Source: Bradyrhizobium sp. SRL28
GTDB lineage: Bacteria; Pseudomonadota; Alphaproteobacteria; Rhizobiales; Xanthobacteraceae
Assembly: GCF_018596315.1 (NCBI RefSeq)
Contig: NZ_JAHEAG010000004.1
Span: forward strand, 186,001 to 250,000
DNA length: 64,000 nucleotides
Direction: 5' to 3'
In this document: piece after piece, positions 43,640-52,744 of the stretch
How the letters are laid out: each line of letters begins with the position of its first letter
Numbering within the stretch: position 1 is the stretch's first letter
Made by a program: the position numbers and the translations under genes
Notes under the pieces: model-generated
Databases searched by the model: none
What the model was told of the DNA's origin: nothing
What the model saw: only the letters and a program-made list of their open reading frames with translations

Positions 43640-46255
43640 TTATGACCTGGGGATGCGATAGACCCAGACGCTGGCCTTGCCCGAGTTTACGTTGCGGAAC
43701 AGGCCGGGGAAGACACCGCTGACCGGCTGGTTCAGGTAGACGAACATTTGCCCGTCGCGGGTGGCCCTGAACTTTTCGTCAAGGCGGCCGTTCGTCGGCT
43801 CGCCATCAATGAAGTTCTCCTCATTGCCGGTCTCGCCATAGCGAATGATAACACGACCAAAGGGCCGATCGAGCGTTCGCTTGAGCGGATAGGCTGTCGC
43901 CAGCAAGCTGAATCGCCCCAGCGCGAAGGCGGAGTCGAGCAAACCGTCTTTCTTCCAATCGGGAAGGAAGGCGCGCAGCGGCATTCCACCCGGGCCCGAA
44001 GGCGCGCCGAGAAACGACCAGTCGCCATCCTTCTTCAGGACGAACTGATAATTCCCGCGCCTGTCGAGCATGACACCGACCGGCGTGCAAAGGTCAGCGG
44101 TGTTGAATGCGGCGAGGTCGACGCCGCGGCAGGCCGCCGACGTGCAGGTACTTGGGAAGCTGCCGTCGCTAGCCCGCTTGCACAGTTTCATATCATCGGG
44201 GTCGCAAATCTCGAGCGTGACCGGCTTTGCGACCGGCGTGCAGAAATGGCCGAAGCTGTCGCGAAAGTTGAAGAAATAGTGGGTGGCAAAAGCGGCGCCG
44301 CCGACCAGAAAAGCGATCGCAAAAAATGCGGGGGCAACCTTGAGCTTGATGGTGGTGATGAATCGCCTATAGGCGTCTTTCAGTCTGAAGCGCGCGATAA
44401 AGCGATCACTCAGCAACATCGTGATGAGGATGGCAATGGCGAAGAGCTGGAAATAGAGATGCGTTATGCGGTCGATGAAGGTTTGCAGCGAGGCGGGCGC
44501 TTTTGGCCAACTGTAACCGAACCATGCCGGCACCGGATAAAGCGCGATCAACAGCAAACCAGCATAGACCATGATGTGCAATACGCTCGCGCCGCTTCGC
44601 GCTTTGTCTCCGCGGAGCAAGTCGATTTTGGCAAGGCTTACCCGCCACGCGCGGCGCATCTGGTCGGTGATCCGGCCCTGAAGGGTCGCACTCAACCATA
44701 GCAGCAGCGCGACAAGTCCGGCACAGAGCACAAACCAGAGCGGCTCTCTTGCATAGGCGTTGATCCAGCGCGAAGCCGCCCCAGGCAGAACCAGCCCGAC
44801 CATCCGAATGATGTCGGCAAGCGGTCGCAACGGCGTGGTGAACTCGGCGGCGGCCGGCGCGGTGGACGTAAGCGGATAGGTTGCCAAATAGATCGACGCG
44901 ATGACGGTCAGGAAATAGATGATACGTCGCCGCCAGATCGAACTTCCGACAACATGCTCCTGAGTAAACTCGCGCTGGTGGGCAGTAGCCAGGCTCTCAT
45001 ATTTCGGTTTGCCCGACGGGGCGACCAGCTTGTCCGGGGCGACGATCTTCTCGTCGTAAGTCAGTATTTCATAGGCCGGCGGCAGTCCGACCGGCGCATA
45101 GAGATGTGCATCGACGGAGATCCGATCGAATACGCTCTCGTGGATTTTCGGTATCGCGATCTTTACGCAATCGCGGTTGTCGTCGGAAAATTTCGTGTCC
45201 GACAGCGCGGCTACGTTCCGCGGCCCATAACGGTAGTAACCGCCCAACCCGTTTCGCGAATCGTAGATACGGCCGTCCTTGTCCTGGGTCGAACGCACCC
45301 GGGTGAAGGCGTCAGGATCGGCTCCCGGTGACGATTTCAGGGTCAGCCCCCGGCTGCGCGCTTCGGACAATATCCAGGTCAGCGACACATGGGCGAGCGA
45401 GTCGTCCGGATATCCGCCGCCGACATTGGAATGCACGCCGGCGAACCAGACCTGGGTGATCCGCTTCGGGTCGGTCTCGGGACTCTCGTCCCACAGCAGG
45501 GGGTGGAATGTGGTACGCTCATCGTCCAGCGAGAGTGCGTGACAGGCCTTGCGAACCAACGGATGGAGCTGCCGGTCCGGCAGTTCGAGCGGCCAGAGAT
45601 AACGGCTGACGCCACGCGTCATCTCGTCGATCGGCAGGCCGTAGGCGGCCACGGTGTCCCACAGGCCCAGGAAAGCGATGTGATCGACCGGCCGCTCGTC
45701 CTTGTCGTGCTTGGCGGAAACGAAGATATTTCGCAGCTTTCGAAACACCCATTCGACCTGAAACCGCGACTTGAACGTCTCCGCCCGATGCGCCCGATAG
45801 GCGGTGGCGACCTTTCGATCGAGCTCCTCTTCCGTCCGGTAACTCACCAGCCCCTGCTCGCAGATCAGCCCGTTAACGACGCGGATGGTGAAAGCGCCGC
45901 GGCTGAACCCGAATGCAAAGATGTCATCGCTCTGCCAGGGACCGTATCTCTCCGCGCGGTTTTCAGTTTTCGCGGCTGCGGCTTCGAGTGCCAGATAATC
46001 GAGATGCGAGCGATAATTGCGGCAGGCAAACTTGTAGATATCCAGCACATTCCGCTTCAGGCCAAAGCCGAAGACGCCACCAAGGATCGCGAAGGGCTTG
46101 AAAGATGAGGTGCCGACCCCGTCGTCGTAGAATGCGATCTGTTGCGAGCTCGTCAGATCGAGCGATTCAAACGTTCGCCACACATTGGTGCGCCAGACCC
46201 TGCCAGCGGAATTGCCGGTACCGTCCGAGAGCAGGATGATCCGCTTGTTGGCCAT
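43640..46255 (-). CDS. DUF2235-domain alpha/beta-hydrolase with membrane segment
   Basis: 871 residues. The N-terminal about 400 residues are a DUF2235 domain (KRIILLSDGTGNSAG, then DDIFAFGFSRGAFTIRVVNGLI with nucleophile motif GFSRG, then AFLGLWDTVAAYG and WFAGVHSNVGGGYPDDSLAHVSL with catalytic-type Asp and His), the fold shared by Tle1 phospholipase effectors. Five predicted membrane helices lie at about 440-665. A tail of about 200 residues follows with eight or so Cys (HFCTPV, EICDPDDMKLCKR, TCTSAACRGVDL, DLCTPVG), probably periplasmic and disulphide-bonded. No type VI secretion, VgrG, PAAR or immunity gene is near, so an effector role is not supported here. It is a lone leftward gene. 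Confidence 0.85.
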   Translation of the reverse strand: MANKRIILLSDGTGNSAGRVWRTNVWRTFESLDLTSSQQIAFYDDGVGTSSFKPFAILGGVFGFGLKRNVLDIYKFACRNYRSHLDYLALEAAAAKTENRAERYGPWQSDDIFAFGFSRGAFTIRVVNGLICEQGLVSYRTEEELDRKVATAYRAHRAETFKSRFQVEWVFRKLRNIFVSAKHDKDERPVDHIAFLGLWDTVAAYGLPIDEMTRGVSRYLWPLELPDRQLHPLVRKACHALSLDDERTTFHPLLWDESPETDPKRITQVWFAGVHSNVGGGYPDDSLAHVSLTWILSEARSRGLTLKSSPGADPDAFTRVRSTQDKDGRIYDSRNGLGGYYRYGPRNVAALSDTKFSDDNRDCVKIAIPKIHESVFDRISVDAHLYAPVGLPPAYEILTYDEKIVAPDKLVAPSGKPKYESLATAHQREFTQEHVVGSSIWRRRIIYFLTVIASIYLATYPLTSTAPAAAEFTTPLRPLADIIRMVGLVLPGAASRWINAYAREPLWFVLCAGLVALLLWLSATLQGRITDQMRRAWRVSLAKIDLLRGDKARSGASVLHIMVYAGLLLIALYPVPAWFGYSWPKAPASLQTFIDRITHLYFQLFAIAILITMLLSDRFIARFRLKDAYRRFITTIKLKVAPAFFAIAFLVGGAAFATHYFFNFRDSFGHFCTPVAKPVTLEICDPDDMKLCKRASDGSFPSTCTSAACRGVDLAAFNTADLCTPVGVMLDRRGNYQFVLKKDGDWSFLGAPSGPGGMPLRAFLPDWKKDGLLDSAFALGRFSLLATAYPLKRTLDRPFGRVIIRYGETGNEENFIDGEPTNGRLDEKFRATRDGQMFVYLNQPVSGVFPGLFRNVNSGKASVWVYRIPRS

Positions 46256-46693
46256 ACGGACGCTCGCTCAAACGGTCGAGGGAGACCGGCATTTCATTAG
46301 GGGCATGCGAAAAGTTTGTCAGGGATTTGGTCCCTCCACTATGAAATGGGCCACAATTGCGTTGCTCATTTGCCCACCGGCAAAGATGATACGCGATCCG
46401 CTGGATGTGGAACGCCGCCCACTCGCGCGCATTGCGATGAGGCGCATGCGTTCGCCCGGCACGAATATTGCGGTGCAGCGGGCGCAACTGCAAACGCGGA
46501 TCGAACGCTGCTGTTTAGCAATCCGTCTCACAATTTGCTTTGATCGAGCAGAGCTGCGCGGCGCGCGCTTCTCTCCCGCAACGGATGTGCTACCATTTCC
46601 CGGTCTGCTTCTTTTCACCAGACCAGGTTCGCCTCTCGAACGTTTCAAAATAATAACAGTCGCAGCCGCCAGGCTGCATAGGGGAGTGACGCG
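46256..46693. promoter_or_regulatory. Divergent intergenic region between the DUF2235 gene and the sugar dehydrogenase gene
   Basis: About 440 bp with no gene that I can support; it must hold both promoters. Only short, unconvincing open frames are present. GGGAGTG just before 46694 is the ribosome binding site of the dehydrogenase. Confidence 0.4.
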
Positions 46694-47953
46694 ATGAAAT
46701 CGGCTTTCAATCGATCTATTCTTGCGCTCGCAGCCATCCTCGTTGTCGCGGGGGCCAGCCAGGCCAGCGCGCAGCAGAAGCCTCTGAAAAAATACGAGTC
46801 CGGCACCAAGGACTTCTGGACCAACCCGCCGCCGGACTGGTTCCTCGGCGACGAGACCGAGGCCCAGAAAGGCCAGGCGCCGCCTTCTGGTCCGCCGACC
46901 GGCGCCTCGGACGCCGAACTTGCGGCGATGATGAAGAAGATCAAGCTGCCGGAGGGCTTCAGTATCGAAGTCTACGCCTCCAACGTGTTGGAGGCGCGGC
47001 AGATGGCCTGGGGCGACAAGGGCACACTGTTTGTCGGCTCCTTCAGCCTCGGCAACGTCTATGCGATCAAAGAGGCCGGCGGAAAGCGGGAGGTCAAGAC
47101 CGTCCTCAAGGGCCTCAATATGCCCACCGGTCTGGCGTTCCTTGACGGCTCGCTCTATGTCGTCGCGATCAACAAGCTGATCAAGTACGAAAACGCCGAA
47201 GCCAATATCGACAATCTCGGCGCCGGCAAGGTGGTGTATGACGATATGCCGACCTACGTCGCGCATGGCTGGAAATACATCGCCGTCGACAAGGATGGCT
47301 GGTTCTATCTGCCGTTCGGACCTCCGTTCAACATCGGCATCCCGCCGACCAGCCTCTCGCAGATTCGCCGCGTCGATCCCAAGACCGGCAATGCCGAGAT
47401 CTGGGCGCTCGGCGTCCGCAACAGCGTCGGCGGCGACGTCGATCCGCGTTCCGGGCGATACTGGTTCACGGAGAACGCGCGCGACTGGATCAGCGACGAC
47501 ATGCCGAGCGATAAGCTCAACATGATCACCAAGATCGGCGAGCATTTCGGCTATCCCTATTGCCACCAGGGCGATATGCCGGATCCGAAATTCGCGATGG
47601 GTCACAAGTGCTCCGAGTTCACGCCGCCCGTCGTCAATCTCGGCGCTCACGTGGCTCCCCTCGGGATGAAGTTCTATACCGGCGATCAATTCCCGGCCGA
47701 GTACAAGAACAACATCCTGATTGCCGAGCACGGCTCCTGGAACCGCTACAAATACCAGGGCGCCCGCATCAAACGCGTGATCGTCGATGCCGACGGCAAG
47801 AACGCCAAATCGGAAATCTTTGCCTCCGGCTGGCTCGAGGGCGACACGGGATATCTCGGTCGTCCGAACGACGTCATTCTCGCCAAGGACGGTTCGATCC
47901 TGGTAGCCGACGATTGGGCCGGCGCCATCTATCGCATCAGCTACAAGAAGTAG
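46694..47953 (+). CDS. PQQ-dependent sugar dehydrogenase-type beta-propeller (sorbosone dehydrogenase family)
   Basis: 419 residues with a Sec signal peptide (MKSAFNRSILALAAILVVAGASQASA) and a six-bladed propeller like soluble glucose/L-sorbosone dehydrogenases. Typical text: LPEGFSIEVYASNVLEARQMAWG, GLAFLDGSLYVV, EIWALGVRNSVGGDVDPRSGRYWFTENARDWISDDMPSDKLNMI (GVRN is the PQQ-contact motif) and IAEHGSWNRYKYQGARIKRVIVD. Substrate is unknown, probably an aldose or sugar acid in the periplasm. A dihaem cytochrome c gene follows 84 bp later, the likely electron acceptor. No PQQ synthesis genes are in the window. Confidence 0.88.
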   Translation: MKSAFNRSILALAAILVVAGASQASAQQKPLKKYESGTKDFWTNPPPDWFLGDETEAQKGQAPPSGPPTGASDAELAAMMKKIKLPEGFSIEVYASNVLEARQMAWGDKGTLFVGSFSLGNVYAIKEAGGKREVKTVLKGLNMPTGLAFLDGSLYVVAINKLIKYENAEANIDNLGAGKVVYDDMPTYVAHGWKYIAVDKDGWFYLPFGPPFNIGIPPTSLSQIRRVDPKTGNAEIWALGVRNSVGGDVDPRSGRYWFTENARDWISDDMPSDKLNMITKIGEHFGYPYCHQGDMPDPKFAMGHKCSEFTPPVVNLGAHVAPLGMKFYTGDQFPAEYKNNILIAEHGSWNRYKYQGARIKRVIVDADGKNAKSEIFASGWLEGDTGYLGRPNDVILAKDGSILVADDWAGAIYRISYKK

Positions 47954-47966
47954 GACGCGAAAGATC

Positions 47967-48006
47967 AGGGGCTGCGGTTACTCGGGAACGGGTGGCCGCA
48001 GCCTCT
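47967..48006 (+). terminator. Hairpin between the sugar dehydrogenase and cytochrome c genes
   Basis: Stem AGGGGCTGCGG / CCGCAGCCTCT (10 of 11 pairs) with an 18-base loop, followed by GTTGTTTGG. A weak terminator or attenuator that could lower cytochrome expression relative to the dehydrogenase. Confidence 0.45.
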
Positions 48007-48037
48007 GTTGTTTGGGGTGTGGTGCAGAGGAGTTCAC

Positions 48038-48619
48038 ATGCGAAATGCACTGGTCGGGATCGTGCTGGCGGCGGTCGCATGCGGTTCGCCTGCCCGTGCC
48101 GCCGATATCGCGGCCGGCAAGGAGAAGGCCGAGCTGTGCGTCGGCTGCCACGGCGAGGGCGGTATTTCGCAGATGGAGAACATTCCCTCGCTCGCGGCCC
48201 AGCCTGATCTTTTCACCCAATGGCAGCTCGTGTTCTTCCGCGCAGGGACCCGCAAGAACGAGCAGATGCAGCCGGTCGTCGAGCAGCTCAACAATGAGGA
48301 CATCCGCAACCTCGGCGCCTATTACGCCTCCCTTCCGCCGCCCAAGGCGCCCAAGCCCGACGACAATCCGGACCTTTCAAGCAAGGGCGCGCAGGCCGCG
48401 GTCGGCCGGCGTTGCGCCGCATGTCACATGGATACCTACGCAGGTACCAAGGGGGTTGCCCGCGTCGCCGGCCAGCGCGAGGAATATCTCGTGAAGGCGC
48501 TGCGGGATTACAAATCGGGCGAGCGGGCCGGCGGCGCGATGGCGGCGATGGCCGATGTCGCCTTTGCCCTCAGCGAGGAAGAGATCGAGGCGTTGGCGCA
48601 TTATCTCGCGCATCTTTGA
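48038..48619 (+). CDS. Periplasmic dihaem cytochrome c
   Basis: 193 residues with a signal peptide (LVGIVLAAVACGSPARA) and two class I cytochrome c domains, haem motifs CVGCH (about 34-38) and CAACH (about 126-130). It resembles the c4/c553 type (GISQMENIPSLAAQPDLFTQWQLVFFRAGTRKNEQM, then VAGQREEYLVKALRDYKSGERAGGAMAAMADVAFALSEEEIEALAHYLAHL). Likely takes electrons from the upstream PQQ-type dehydrogenase and passes them to the respiratory chain; inferred from adjacency. ATG 48038 follows AGAGGAG at about 8 nt. Confidence 0.92.
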   Translation: MRNALVGIVLAAVACGSPARAADIAAGKEKAELCVGCHGEGGISQMENIPSLAAQPDLFTQWQLVFFRAGTRKNEQMQPVVEQLNNEDIRNLGAYYASLPPPKAPKPDDNPDLSSKGAQAAVGRRCAACHMDTYAGTKGVARVAGQREEYLVKALRDYKSGERAGGAMAAMADVAFALSEEEIEALAHYLAHL

Positions 48620-48626
48620 AGGTGAT

Positions 48627-48749
48627 GTAGCCCGGGTGAAGCCAACGGGTCGCGCGGATGCGTGCCCGATGACAGGCTCCGCGCAACCCGGGATAACCCG
48701 CCAGCGCGAACGAAGGTCCCCGGATTGCGCTCCGCTTCATCCGGGCTAC
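48627..48749. repeat. Diverged inverted repeat (GTAGCCCGG family)
   Basis: Outer arms GTAGCCCGGGTGAAGC and GCTTCATCCGGGCTAC, about 120 bp apart, with internal CCCGGGATAACCCG text. Longer and more eroded than copies at 40071 and 59055. Lies between the convergent cytochrome c and ketopantoate-reductase genes. Confidence 0.75.
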
Positions 48750-48756
48750 GGGTCAA

Positions 48757-49677
48757 CTAGCCGCGCTGCTTCTCATACGCCTTGAGATGGGTGTAGGCGA
48801 TGCGCAGCTTCGGCACCGGGATCTTGGCGGCGTCGGCGCGGGCGACGAGATCGCCGATCACATGGTCGGCCTCGACCGGCAGGCCTGCCTTGATGTCGCG
48901 GAACATCGAGGCGGTCATCGGCGAGCCCTCGGTCGTCAACAAGCCGCTGGTGCGCTGGAAGAACGGGCCGGTCGGCTCATAGCCCGACGCCTTTGCAATC
49001 GCGCTGCATTCGTCGAGCATGCCGAGCAGGAAATCCTCGCCGCCGGTGACGGCCAGGATGTTGCCGACGGAGGTGCGCATCAGGCTGGTCGACGCGGCAA
49101 GCGAAGCGAGGAACACCCACTTCTCCCACATGTCCTGCATGATGTGTTCGCTGGCAACGGCGCCGAACTTGCCGCTCTCAAACACTTTCGCAATCGCGCG
49201 CACCCGTTCCGACATGGAGCCATCGCGTTCGCCGAAATTGAGCGACTGCATCGGCGCGAGCTGGACCACCTCACGGGCCTCGTTGAGCGTCACCGCGATC
49301 GCGCAGAGGCCGCCGAGCACGCGGTCGGCTCCGAATTTCTTGTCCAGCACGTCGAGGTGCAGCATGCCGTTGAGCAGCGGGATGATCGCCGTTTGTGGTC
49401 CGACCGCGGGGGCAAAAGAGTTGATCGCGTCTTCCAGGTCGAACGCCTTGCAGCTCAACAGCACGACGTCGAATGTCTCGGCGAGCTTGTCGGCCTGTAC
49501 CGTCGGCGGGTTCTTGAGCGTCACGTCGCCGGCCGGACTCCTGATGACGAGGCCTGCGCTTGCGAGTTCGGATGCGCGCCTCGGCCGGACCAGGAACGTT
49601 ACGTCGCTTCCAGCCTGAAGCAGCCTGCCGCCGAAATAGCCGCCGATGGCGCCGGCGCCGACCACGAGAATACGCAT
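48757..49677 (-). CDS. Ketopantoate reductase family protein (PanE/ApbA)
   Basis: 306 residues. NADP Rossmann motif at the N-terminus (MRILVVGAGAIGGYFGGRLLQAG), VVLLSCKAFDLEDAINSFAPAVGPQTAIIPLLNGMLHLDVL with the catalytic-region Lys and Asn, and a C-terminal helical domain with MWEKWVFLASLAASTSLMR. PanE reduces 2-dehydropantoate to pantoate in the pantothenate path; paralogues of other function are common in Rhizobiales, so the symbol is withheld. ATG 49677 is the family start; upstream in-frame residues are unrelated. Confidence 0.88.
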   Translation of the reverse strand: MRILVVGAGAIGGYFGGRLLQAGSDVTFLVRPRRASELASAGLVIRSPAGDVTLKNPPTVQADKLAETFDVVLLSCKAFDLEDAINSFAPAVGPQTAIIPLLNGMLHLDVLDKKFGADRVLGGLCAIAVTLNEAREVVQLAPMQSLNFGERDGSMSERVRAIAKVFESGKFGAVASEHIMQDMWEKWVFLASLAASTSLMRTSVGNILAVTGGEDFLLGMLDECSAIAKASGYEPTGPFFQRTSGLLTTEGSPMTASMFRDIKAGLPVEADHVIGDLVARADAAKIPVPKLRIAYTHLKAYEKQRG

Positions 49678-49712
49678 GCGATAGCTTCCTTTTGTTGTTG
49701 GTCTTGGAATGG

Positions 49713-49791
49713 GCGAATGGCGGGTAGGGGATGGCGAATAGAGAGTCCGCGCATCATCCCCGCCACTCAATACTCGTTATTCACCATTCGC
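49713..49791. repeat. Degenerate inverted repeat (GCGAATGG / CCATTCGC)
   Basis: Loosely matching arms around GCGAATGG (49713) and CCATTCGC (49784) with related GCGAATAG and CTCGTTATTC text inside. Probably an eroded intergenic repeat; located between two leftward genes. Confidence 0.4.
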
Positions 49792-49829
49792 TTCTTTACC
49801 ACTTCTCGCCGAACAGTCGAACCCGGTCG

Positions 49830-50435
49830 CTATTTCCCCGAGACCATTTCCTCGACTTCGCGAAGCTGCTCCTTGCCGAAAAACATTTCCTTGCCGACGA
49901 AGAACGTCGGAGAGCCGAACGCGCCGCGTTCGACGGCGTTTTGCGTATTCTCGATCAGCCTGGCCTTTACGTCAGCGTCCTGCGAACGCGCCAGCAGCTT
50001 CGCGACATCGAGGCCGGACGAGGCCAGCGCCTTGGCCGCGACTTCGGGGTCATCCATTTTCTTCGGCTCGACCCACATGTGGTGGAAGGCTGCCTCGACA
50101 TATTTCTCGAACACGCCTTCGATCTGGGCCGCCACCGCCGCACGCATCAGGTTCAGCGTGTTGACCGGAAAAAATGGATTCCAGACATACGGCTTGACTG
50201 CAAAGCGCTTCAGGAAGCGCTCTGTCTCCAGCGCGTGGAATTCGCGCTTGTTCTTGATGCCGGCGAGCGTTTCGGCGGGCGACTTGTTGTTGGTGGCCTT
50301 GAAGATGCCGCCGAGCAGGATCGGCACATATTCGAACTTCACGCCGGTGCGCCTTTCGATCGCCGGTATAGCTTCGTGGCTGAGGAAGGCGTTGGGGCTG
50401 CCGAAATCGAACAGGAATTGCGGATTTGAACTCAC
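49830..50435 (-). CDS. 2-hydroxychromene-2-carboxylate isomerase family (DsbA-fold) protein
   Basis: 201 residues with the thioredoxin-like kappa-GST/HCCA isomerase fold: PQFLFDFGSPNAFLSHEAIPAIERRTGVKFEYVPILLGGIFKATNNKSP, with Ser in place of the redox Cys, then a helical insertion and GAFGSPTFFVGKEMFFGKEQL. HCCA isomerase works in naphthalene breakdown and uses glutathione; orphan copies like this one have unknown substrates. Start chosen is GTG 50435, preceded by GGGGAGAC at a good distance; an in-frame ATG at 50489 lacks such a site. Confidence 0.87.
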   Translation of the reverse strand: MSSNPQFLFDFGSPNAFLSHEAIPAIERRTGVKFEYVPILLGGIFKATNNKSPAETLAGIKNKREFHALETERFLKRFAVKPYVWNPFFPVNTLNLMRAAVAAQIEGVFEKYVEAAFHHMWVEPKKMDDPEVAAKALASSGLDVAKLLARSQDADVKARLIENTQNAVERGAFGSPTFFVGKEMFFGKEQLREVEEMVSGK

Positions 50436-50537
50436 GGCCGTCTCCCCGATGTTTGTCGCATTGTGGCCCAAGGCAGGCGGCGCGTCCACGGTATTATGAC
50501 GATCGTAATATCGTGGGAATGCGCGACTTGCCCGACG

Positions 50538-51902
50538 TCACACCATCCGCCGAAGCGGGCGGCGACGCCAGACCAGCGTGTAATAGCCGAGTTGCAGGAC
50601 GAACATGGCGCTGAACACGATCGGATAGGCGGCCCAGACCCCTTCCAACCCGATGGTCCGGCTCAGGATCACGGCAGAAGGTATCTCGATGGCGACGATG
50701 GCGAAGATCGACAGCAGCATGGGAGCCAAGGCCACGCCGCCTGCGCGCATCGCGCCTGAGAACACGGTCGCCATGCCGAACGGCACCGAGCTCCACAAGG
50801 CGATGATGAGCAGTCCTTTCGCGAGTTCGAGCACGGCTGCGTCGGTAATGAAGATGCCCAGCACGGCGCGCGGAAACAGACAGATCAACGCCACCAGGCC
50901 GCCGGTCAGGATGAGATTGAGGAGCAGGCCGATCCGGACGATGGCATCCAGCTGGCCGGCATGGCCGCCGCCGATCGCCTGTGCGCCCAGGATCGAAACT
51001 GAGATCGAAATCGATATCGCAGTGAACTGCGCATAGCCCATGATCTGGTTGACGGCGCCATAGGCTGCGGTGGCATCAGAACCGAAGCCGTTGACGAGGC
51101 CGAGCAGCACCAGCTCGGCGATCGCCATCACCACCATCCCGACCGCGCTCGGGATACCGATGCCCAGGATTTTCCCGAGCAGCGCGCCATCCAGCCGGAG
51201 CCCGCGCAGAAATTCGGCGTCCGGCGCCAGCGGGCTCTTCTTGTGACGCAGATATAGACTGAGCGCGAACAGCGTCAGCGCGTTGGAAATTGCCGACGCC
51301 CACGCCGGGCCCGTCACGCCGGTGGCGGGAAGTCCGAACCCGCCGCGGATGAGGAGTGGCGTCAGGATCAAGCCGATCGCGGTCGACAAGGCCAGCGCCA
51401 TCAGGGGCGTCAGCGTGTCGCCGACGCCCCGCAGCATCGCGGTCACCAGCAGGAAGACGAAGCCGAGCGGCAGCGTCAGCAGCATGACGCGCGCATAAGC
51501 ACTGGCCGGGTCGAGGATGTCCGGCGGCGTCGCGAGTGCGATCATCAATTGCCGGCTGAACAGGCCGCCGAATAGCGCAACGGTGATGGCGAGGAGGACG
51601 CCGACCGCCAGCGTCGCGCCGGCGACGGCCTTCACCTTGTCACGTTCGCCCGCGCCCCATGCCTGTCCGATCAGGACGGTTGCGCCGGTGCTCAGGCCCA
51701 TGACGAAGGCGAACAGGAAAAACATCACGGGGAAAAATACCGAGACGGCCGCCAGCGCGTCGACCCCGATCATCTGGCCGAGCAGCGCGTTGCTCACGGT
51801 GCCGAACAGGGATTGCAGTGCGTTGCTCAGCATCAGGGGCGCAAGGAAGATGAGGAATGTCTTCCAGAGTGCGGGGGTGTTCGACACGGTGTTTATTCCC
51901 AT
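50538..51902 (-). CDS. MATE family multidrug efflux transporter
   Basis: 454 residues with twelve membrane helices in two related halves, typical of the NorM/DinF type: ALWKTFLIFLAPLMLSNALQSLFGTVSNALLGQMIGVDALAAVSVFFPVMFFLFAFVMGLSTGATVLIGQAWGAGE (the QxxGAxx motif of the family), and in the second half GIPSAVGMVVMAIAELVLLGLVNGFGSDATAAYGAVNQIMGYAQF. These exchange Na+ or H+ for cationic drugs or metabolites. Substrate unknown. No linked regulator is evident; DUF2239 lies upstream on the same strand, 85 bp away. Confidence 0.93.
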   Translation of the reverse strand: MGINTVSNTPALWKTFLIFLAPLMLSNALQSLFGTVSNALLGQMIGVDALAAVSVFFPVMFFLFAFVMGLSTGATVLIGQAWGAGERDKVKAVAGATLAVGVLLAITVALFGGLFSRQLMIALATPPDILDPASAYARVMLLTLPLGFVFLLVTAMLRGVGDTLTPLMALALSTAIGLILTPLLIRGGFGLPATGVTGPAWASAISNALTLFALSLYLRHKKSPLAPDAEFLRGLRLDGALLGKILGIGIPSAVGMVVMAIAELVLLGLVNGFGSDATAAYGAVNQIMGYAQFTAISISISVSILGAQAIGGGHAGQLDAIVRIGLLLNLILTGGLVALICLFPRAVLGIFITDAAVLELAKGLLIIALWSSVPFGMATVFSGAMRAGGVALAPMLLSIFAIVAIEIPSAVILSRTIGLEGVWAAYPIVFSAMFVLQLGYYTLVWRRRPLRRMV

Positions 51903-51987
51903 TGAAGGCGTGACGGATCATTGCCGCGCACCGGAGCGGTGGCGGATGAGAGGCTTTTGGACGTTCGGCTAGCGGTGCGACCCGCGC

Positions 51988-52596
51988 CTATGGCTCGGCG
52001 CGGTCGCTGAAGGCGAGCTTGACGACGTGGTCGCGGATATCGTCGGGCCAGCCGGCGATGAGACCGACGAATCGCCGCCGGTCATCGGCGAACAACGCCC
52101 GCGACGCTTCCTCGAAGCCTGTGAGATTGCCGGCCATCACGGACATGAAGCGATAGGCGGCATCCCTTGCCGCGCGGGCGCGATCCGCATCGCCATTGGC
52201 GCGGCGCGCTTCTTCCACGAGCTTGCGCAGCGCAACTGATGCCCCTCCGGGCTGCGCCCCAAGCCATTCCCAATGGCGCGGTAGCAGCGTCACCTCGCGC
52301 GCGACAACGCCGAGCTTGGGCCGCCCGCGGCCACGCGGCTCCGCTGACGCCGTCTCGTCGGTTTCGACATCCGGCAGCGGGGCGGGTTGCGGCAAGCGCG
52401 CAATGATTTCGCGTTCGGTGCCGCGAAGATCGAGATCGATCGGCTGGCCGGTGGCGTCAGCGAATATGATGATCGGCGGCGCGGCGAGCCTGCGGGAAGC
52501 TTGCATGACCGCAATCGCGACCTCGGCGAGTGGGCCTGTCGCCAGGCGTTGCGGGCCCATGAAGGCCGTGAATTGGGGACGGGTATTGTCAACCAT
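51988..52596 (-). CDS. DUF2239 family protein
   Basis: 202 residues, recognisable by QFTAFMGPQRLATGPLAEVAIAV, ATGQPIDLDLRGTEREIIARL, and above all GRPKLGVVAREVTLLPRHWEWLGAQPGGASVALRKLVEEARR. The middle GRGRPKLGVV segment is AT-hook-like and the following region looks helical, so DNA binding is imaginable, but the family has no proven role. It diverges from a GST gene, and the gap carries a perfect 16-bp palindrome plus a half-copy. That layout is usual for a regulator and its target, which makes DUF2239 a candidate autorepressor; this is inference. Confidence 0.85.
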   Translation of the reverse strand: MVDNTRPQFTAFMGPQRLATGPLAEVAIAVMQASRRLAAPPIIIFADATGQPIDLDLRGTEREIIARLPQPAPLPDVETDETASAEPRGRGRPKLGVVAREVTLLPRHWEWLGAQPGGASVALRKLVEEARRANGDADRARAARDAAYRFMSVMAGNLTGFEEASRALFADDRRRFVGLIAGWPDDIRDHVVKLAFSDRAEP

Positions 52597-52627
52597 TGGA
52601 GATAACTCTGGATTTTGGACAGCCTAT

Positions 52628-52670
52628 ATTTACCCGGGTAAATTGGCTTGTCAATATCATCCGGGTAAAT
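52628..52670. promoter_or_regulatory. Palindromic operator between DUF2239 and gst
   Basis: Perfect 16-bp palindrome ATTTACCCGGGTAAAT (52628-52643) followed 14 bp later by a second copy with one degraded arm, ATCATCCGGGTAAAT (about 52656-52670). Only about 30 bp from the DUF2239 start and 75 bp from the gst start. Spacing of the two centres is about 28 bp, near three helical turns, so a protein could bind both on one face. Confidence 0.7.
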
Positions 52671-52744
52671 ATTGCAGTTCTTTAGGCCGTCTCGACTTTC
52701 CGTTCCCTGGCTGGCACCAACGGCGGCCAATTGAAGGGAACGCC

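Noticed and set aside
46185..46697. Open frame of 170 codons between the DUF2235 and sugar dehydrogenase genes
   Set aside because: Begins inside the divergent DUF2235 gene and shows no domain; likely a chance frame.
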